Source: Methylovulum sp.
Lineage (GTDB): Bacteria > Pseudomonadota > Gammaproteobacteria > Methylococcales > Methylomonadaceae
Assembly: GCA_028713595.1 (NCBI GenBank)
Contig: JAQTNZ010000137.1
Location: forward strand, 1-6,955
DNA: 6,955 nt
Reading direction: 5' to 3'
Every line of letters starts with the position of its first letter. Positions within the stretch are counted from its first letter, which is position 1. Positions 5,144-6,955 of the stretch are shown here, one piece after another. The notes under the pieces are model-generated. The model was not told the origin of the DNA. It searched no databases and saw nothing but the letters and a program-made list of their open reading frames with translations. Made by a program: the position numbers and the translations under genes.

Positions 5144-6955
5144 TCATCCAACTCCATCTTCAAGGTTAGGCAAAGCCACGGGCGGGGCAAACAAGCGATA
5201 CAAAACCGGTATCAGCAACACGGTCATCACCGTGGCGCTGAACAACCCCCAGACGATCACGGTGGCCAACGGCCTTTGCACATCCGAACCCAAGCCCGTT
5301 GCCAGCGAAGCCGGAACCAAGCCCAAAATCGCCACCAACGAAGCCACCAAGATAGGCCTGACGCAACGGACAGCCCCTTCGACAATCGCCTGCCCGATGG
5401 CCATGCCCGCCAAGCGCAATTCGGTGATGGTGCGCACAATCAACACGCCATTCATAATCGACACGCCAAACACGGCGGCAAAGCCAACGCCTGAGGAGAC
5501 GTTCAAATTCATATCACGCAAGTACAGCGCGGTGATGCCGCCGACAAACGCGAACGGAATCGCCAGCAACAGCACTAGCGCCGCCCTGATGGAACCAAAG
5601 GTCACTAACAACAGCGTGAAAATCACGCCGATACTGGCGGGGACGAGGACTTTAAAATGCTCGGCCGCCCGCGCCAAATTTTCAAACATGCCCAGCCAAG
5701 CCACCCGATAGCCATCAGGCACGGTGATTTCCTTAGTGAACAGTTGCTGTGCCTCGGCGACAAAGCTGCCCTGGTCGCGTCCGACAATGTCCGTGCGCAC
5801 GGTCAGGCGGCGTCTGCCGTCATCCCTGGCAATCAGGGTTTGCCCGTCAATAATGTCAATATGCGCCACCTGCGCCAAAGGGATGGGGATACCTTCGGAA
5901 TTGTATACCGGCAAACGCCCGATGGCGGCAGGTGAGCGCAAATGCTCTTTGGCAAAACGGGCGACAATATCAATACGCCGTTCGCCTTCAAACAGGCTAC
6001 CTATCGGTGAGCCACCGATGGCGACATCAATTAGCCGTGTCACGTCTTCGACACTGACATTGTAACGGGCGCATAATGAGCGCTCAGGGCTGATGACCAA
6101 TTGCGGCTGCGGCCCTTCCTGTTCGATGCTGACATCGGTCGCCCCCGGCACTTTACTGAGCAACTCCTTGGTCTTGCGTGCCAGCCCTAACAAAACATTG
6201 GAATCCGCACCCGAAAATTCAATCGCCAAATTGGCCGAGGTGCCATTGGCATCTTCGGTGACACTGTCAATAATAGGCTGGGTAAAGTTAAAGCGGGTGG
6301 TCGGAAATTCTGAGCGGAAACTATTGCCCAACGCCGCCACCAATTCCTGTTTACGCTGAAACTGTACCCATTCGTCACGGGGCTTAGGGCTAATCAACAT
6401 TTCCAAGCGGCTAGGCGGAAAAGGGTCAGTGCCGCTGTCGCCGCGTCCGGCTTGCACCACCATAAAGGTAATGTCAGGAAATTTCAGCGCGACCTCGCGC
6501 AAACGTTGGCCAAATTTTGAAGTCTGCTGTAAAGAGGTGCCTTCAGGGAAATTCGCTCGCACCCAAATCACGCCCTCGTCCATATAGGGTAAAAATTCGC
6601 TACCCAGTTTTGGCAAAATCATCATCAACACTGCCACTAATATAGCGGTTGCCATGCCGACCGCTTGCCAGCGCCAACGCAACAAACGCTCCAGCAGGGC
6701 CGAATAACGCGGGTACAACCACGTCAAAAACGGATTTTCCCAGTCAGTATAGCCGTTTCTGAATAGAAAACTGGCAAATGCGGGGACAATGAACAGCGCA
6801 TAAATCATCGCTCCCACCAAGGCGAACAAAATGGTCAACGCCATCGGGCGAAACAACAGACCTTCGATATGAGTCAAGGTCAGCAAGGGCAAAAACGCAC
6901 CGACTATCATTAGAATAGAGAAAAACACTGGCCGTTCGACCTGCAACGAGGCTTG
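5144..6955 (-). CDS. CzcA/CusA-type RND efflux pump subunit, C-terminal part
   Basis: The visible 603 residues run from the right window edge to TGA at 5146-5144. They are about 60% of an inner-membrane RND transporter of some 1030-1050 residues. The fragment starts in transmembrane helix 5 (VERPVFFSILMIVGAFLPLL), then helix 6 (about 39-63) and helix 7 (about 97-115). The second periplasmic porter/docking loop follows (about 118-435), then helices 8-12 (about 437-590). LGSEFLPYMDEG, the GRGDSGTDP loop and GMFENLARAAEHFKVLVP are typical of the heavy-metal efflux (HME) branch, which exports divalent or monovalent metal ions through a tripartite complex with a periplasmic adaptor and a TolC-like channel. 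The proton-relay acidic residues in helix 4 lie outside the window, so substrate class cannot be settled. The TTG at 6946 is an internal leucine codon, not a start. The C-terminus is intact; adaptor and channel genes are presumably upstream, beyond the right edge. Confidence 0.9.
   Translation of the reverse strand, partial: QASLQVERPVFFSILMIVGAFLPLLTLTHIEGLLFRPMALTILFALVGAMIYALFIVPAFASFLFRNGYTDWENPFLTWLYPRYSALLERLLRWRWQAVGMATAILVAVLMMILPKLGSEFLPYMDEGVIWVRANFPEGTSLQQTSKFGQRLREVALKFPDITFMVVQAGRGDSGTDPFPPSRLEMLISPKPRDEWVQFQRKQELVAALGNSFRSEFPTTRFNFTQPIIDSVTEDANGTSANLAIEFSGADSNVLLGLARKTKELLSKVPGATDVSIEQEGPQPQLVISPERSLCARYNVSVEDVTRLIDVAIGGSPIGSLFEGERRIDIVARFAKEHLRSPAAIGRLPVYNSEGIPIPLAQVAHIDIIDGQTLIARDDGRRRLTVRTDIVGRDQGSFVAEAQQLFTKEITVPDGYRVAWLGMFENLARAAEHFKVLVPASIGVIFTLLLVTFGSIRAALVLLLAIPFAFVGGITALYLRDMNLNVSSGVGFAAVFGVSIMNGVLIVRTITELRLAGMAIGQAIVEGAVRCVRPILVASLVAILGLVPASLATGLGSDVQRPLATVIVWGLFSATVMTVLLIPVLYRLFAPPVALPNLEDGVG

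Noticed and set aside
5058..5711. A 217-codon plus-strand frame opposite the RND gene
   Set aside because: It is antisense to strongly conserved RND coding sequence; its Thr/Ala/Asn/Pro-rich composition is that of a reverse-frame shadow, and it has no ribosome binding site.
6944..6946. TTG as a start codon of the RND gene
   Set aside because: The frame stays open to the window edge and the residues around it are an internal part of transmembrane helix 5, so the gene is simply cut by the window.

Overview
The window most likely comes from a gammaproteobacterial methanotroph or another C1-using proteobacterium that carries the tetrahydromethanopterin/methylofuran cofactors. The inference rests on one gene pair: a 4-aminobenzoate synthase (pabB) overlapping a small amino-acid-kinase-fold protein that resembles MfnE, a kinase of methanofuran synthesis. 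Base composition is mixed, with moderately GC-rich genes and AT-rich spacers. No rRNA, tRNA, CRISPR array or recognisable insertion sequence was seen.

Layout, left to right. The first 45 bases are the 5' end of an unidentified minus-strand gene with a good ribosome binding site. Then come about 930 bases with no convincing gene, ending in an AT-rich stretch with a tandem, operator-like inverted repeat. That stretch lies just upstream of a 69-residue single-pass membrane protein (976-1185, +), which is followed by a terminator hairpin. From 3501 down to 1566 on the minus strand run pabB and the mfnE-like kinase, overlapping by 14 bases, possibly followed by a 67-residue tail-anchored small ORF starting at GTG. 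An extended -10 promoter candidate sits about 100 bases upstream of pabB. Upstream of that, also on the minus strand, is a 137-residue protein of unknown function (3657-4070).

A roughly 490-base divergent spacer rich in short repeats separates this unknown gene from a plus-strand gene for a secreted four-cysteine protein of the bacterial cysteine-rich-repeat type (4559-4876). A long imperfect hairpin follows it. Next is a 37-codon ORF (5003-5116, +) with a strong Shine-Dalgarno sequence that encodes little more than a signal peptide. The right end (5144-6955, -) is the C-terminal part of a CzcA/CusA-type RND efflux pump subunit whose start lies outside the window.

Functionally, the pabB/kinase pair would supply precursors for two cofactors of formaldehyde oxidation: 4-aminobenzoate for tetrahydromethanopterin (and for folate), and the phosphorylated aminomethylfuran for methylofuran. 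The secreted cysteine-rich protein and the RND pump are envelope functions with no demonstrated link to that pair. No large new system is evident. The items most worth a second look are the repeat-controlled small membrane protein gene, the signal-peptide-only ORF and the translational overlap of the two cofactor genes.
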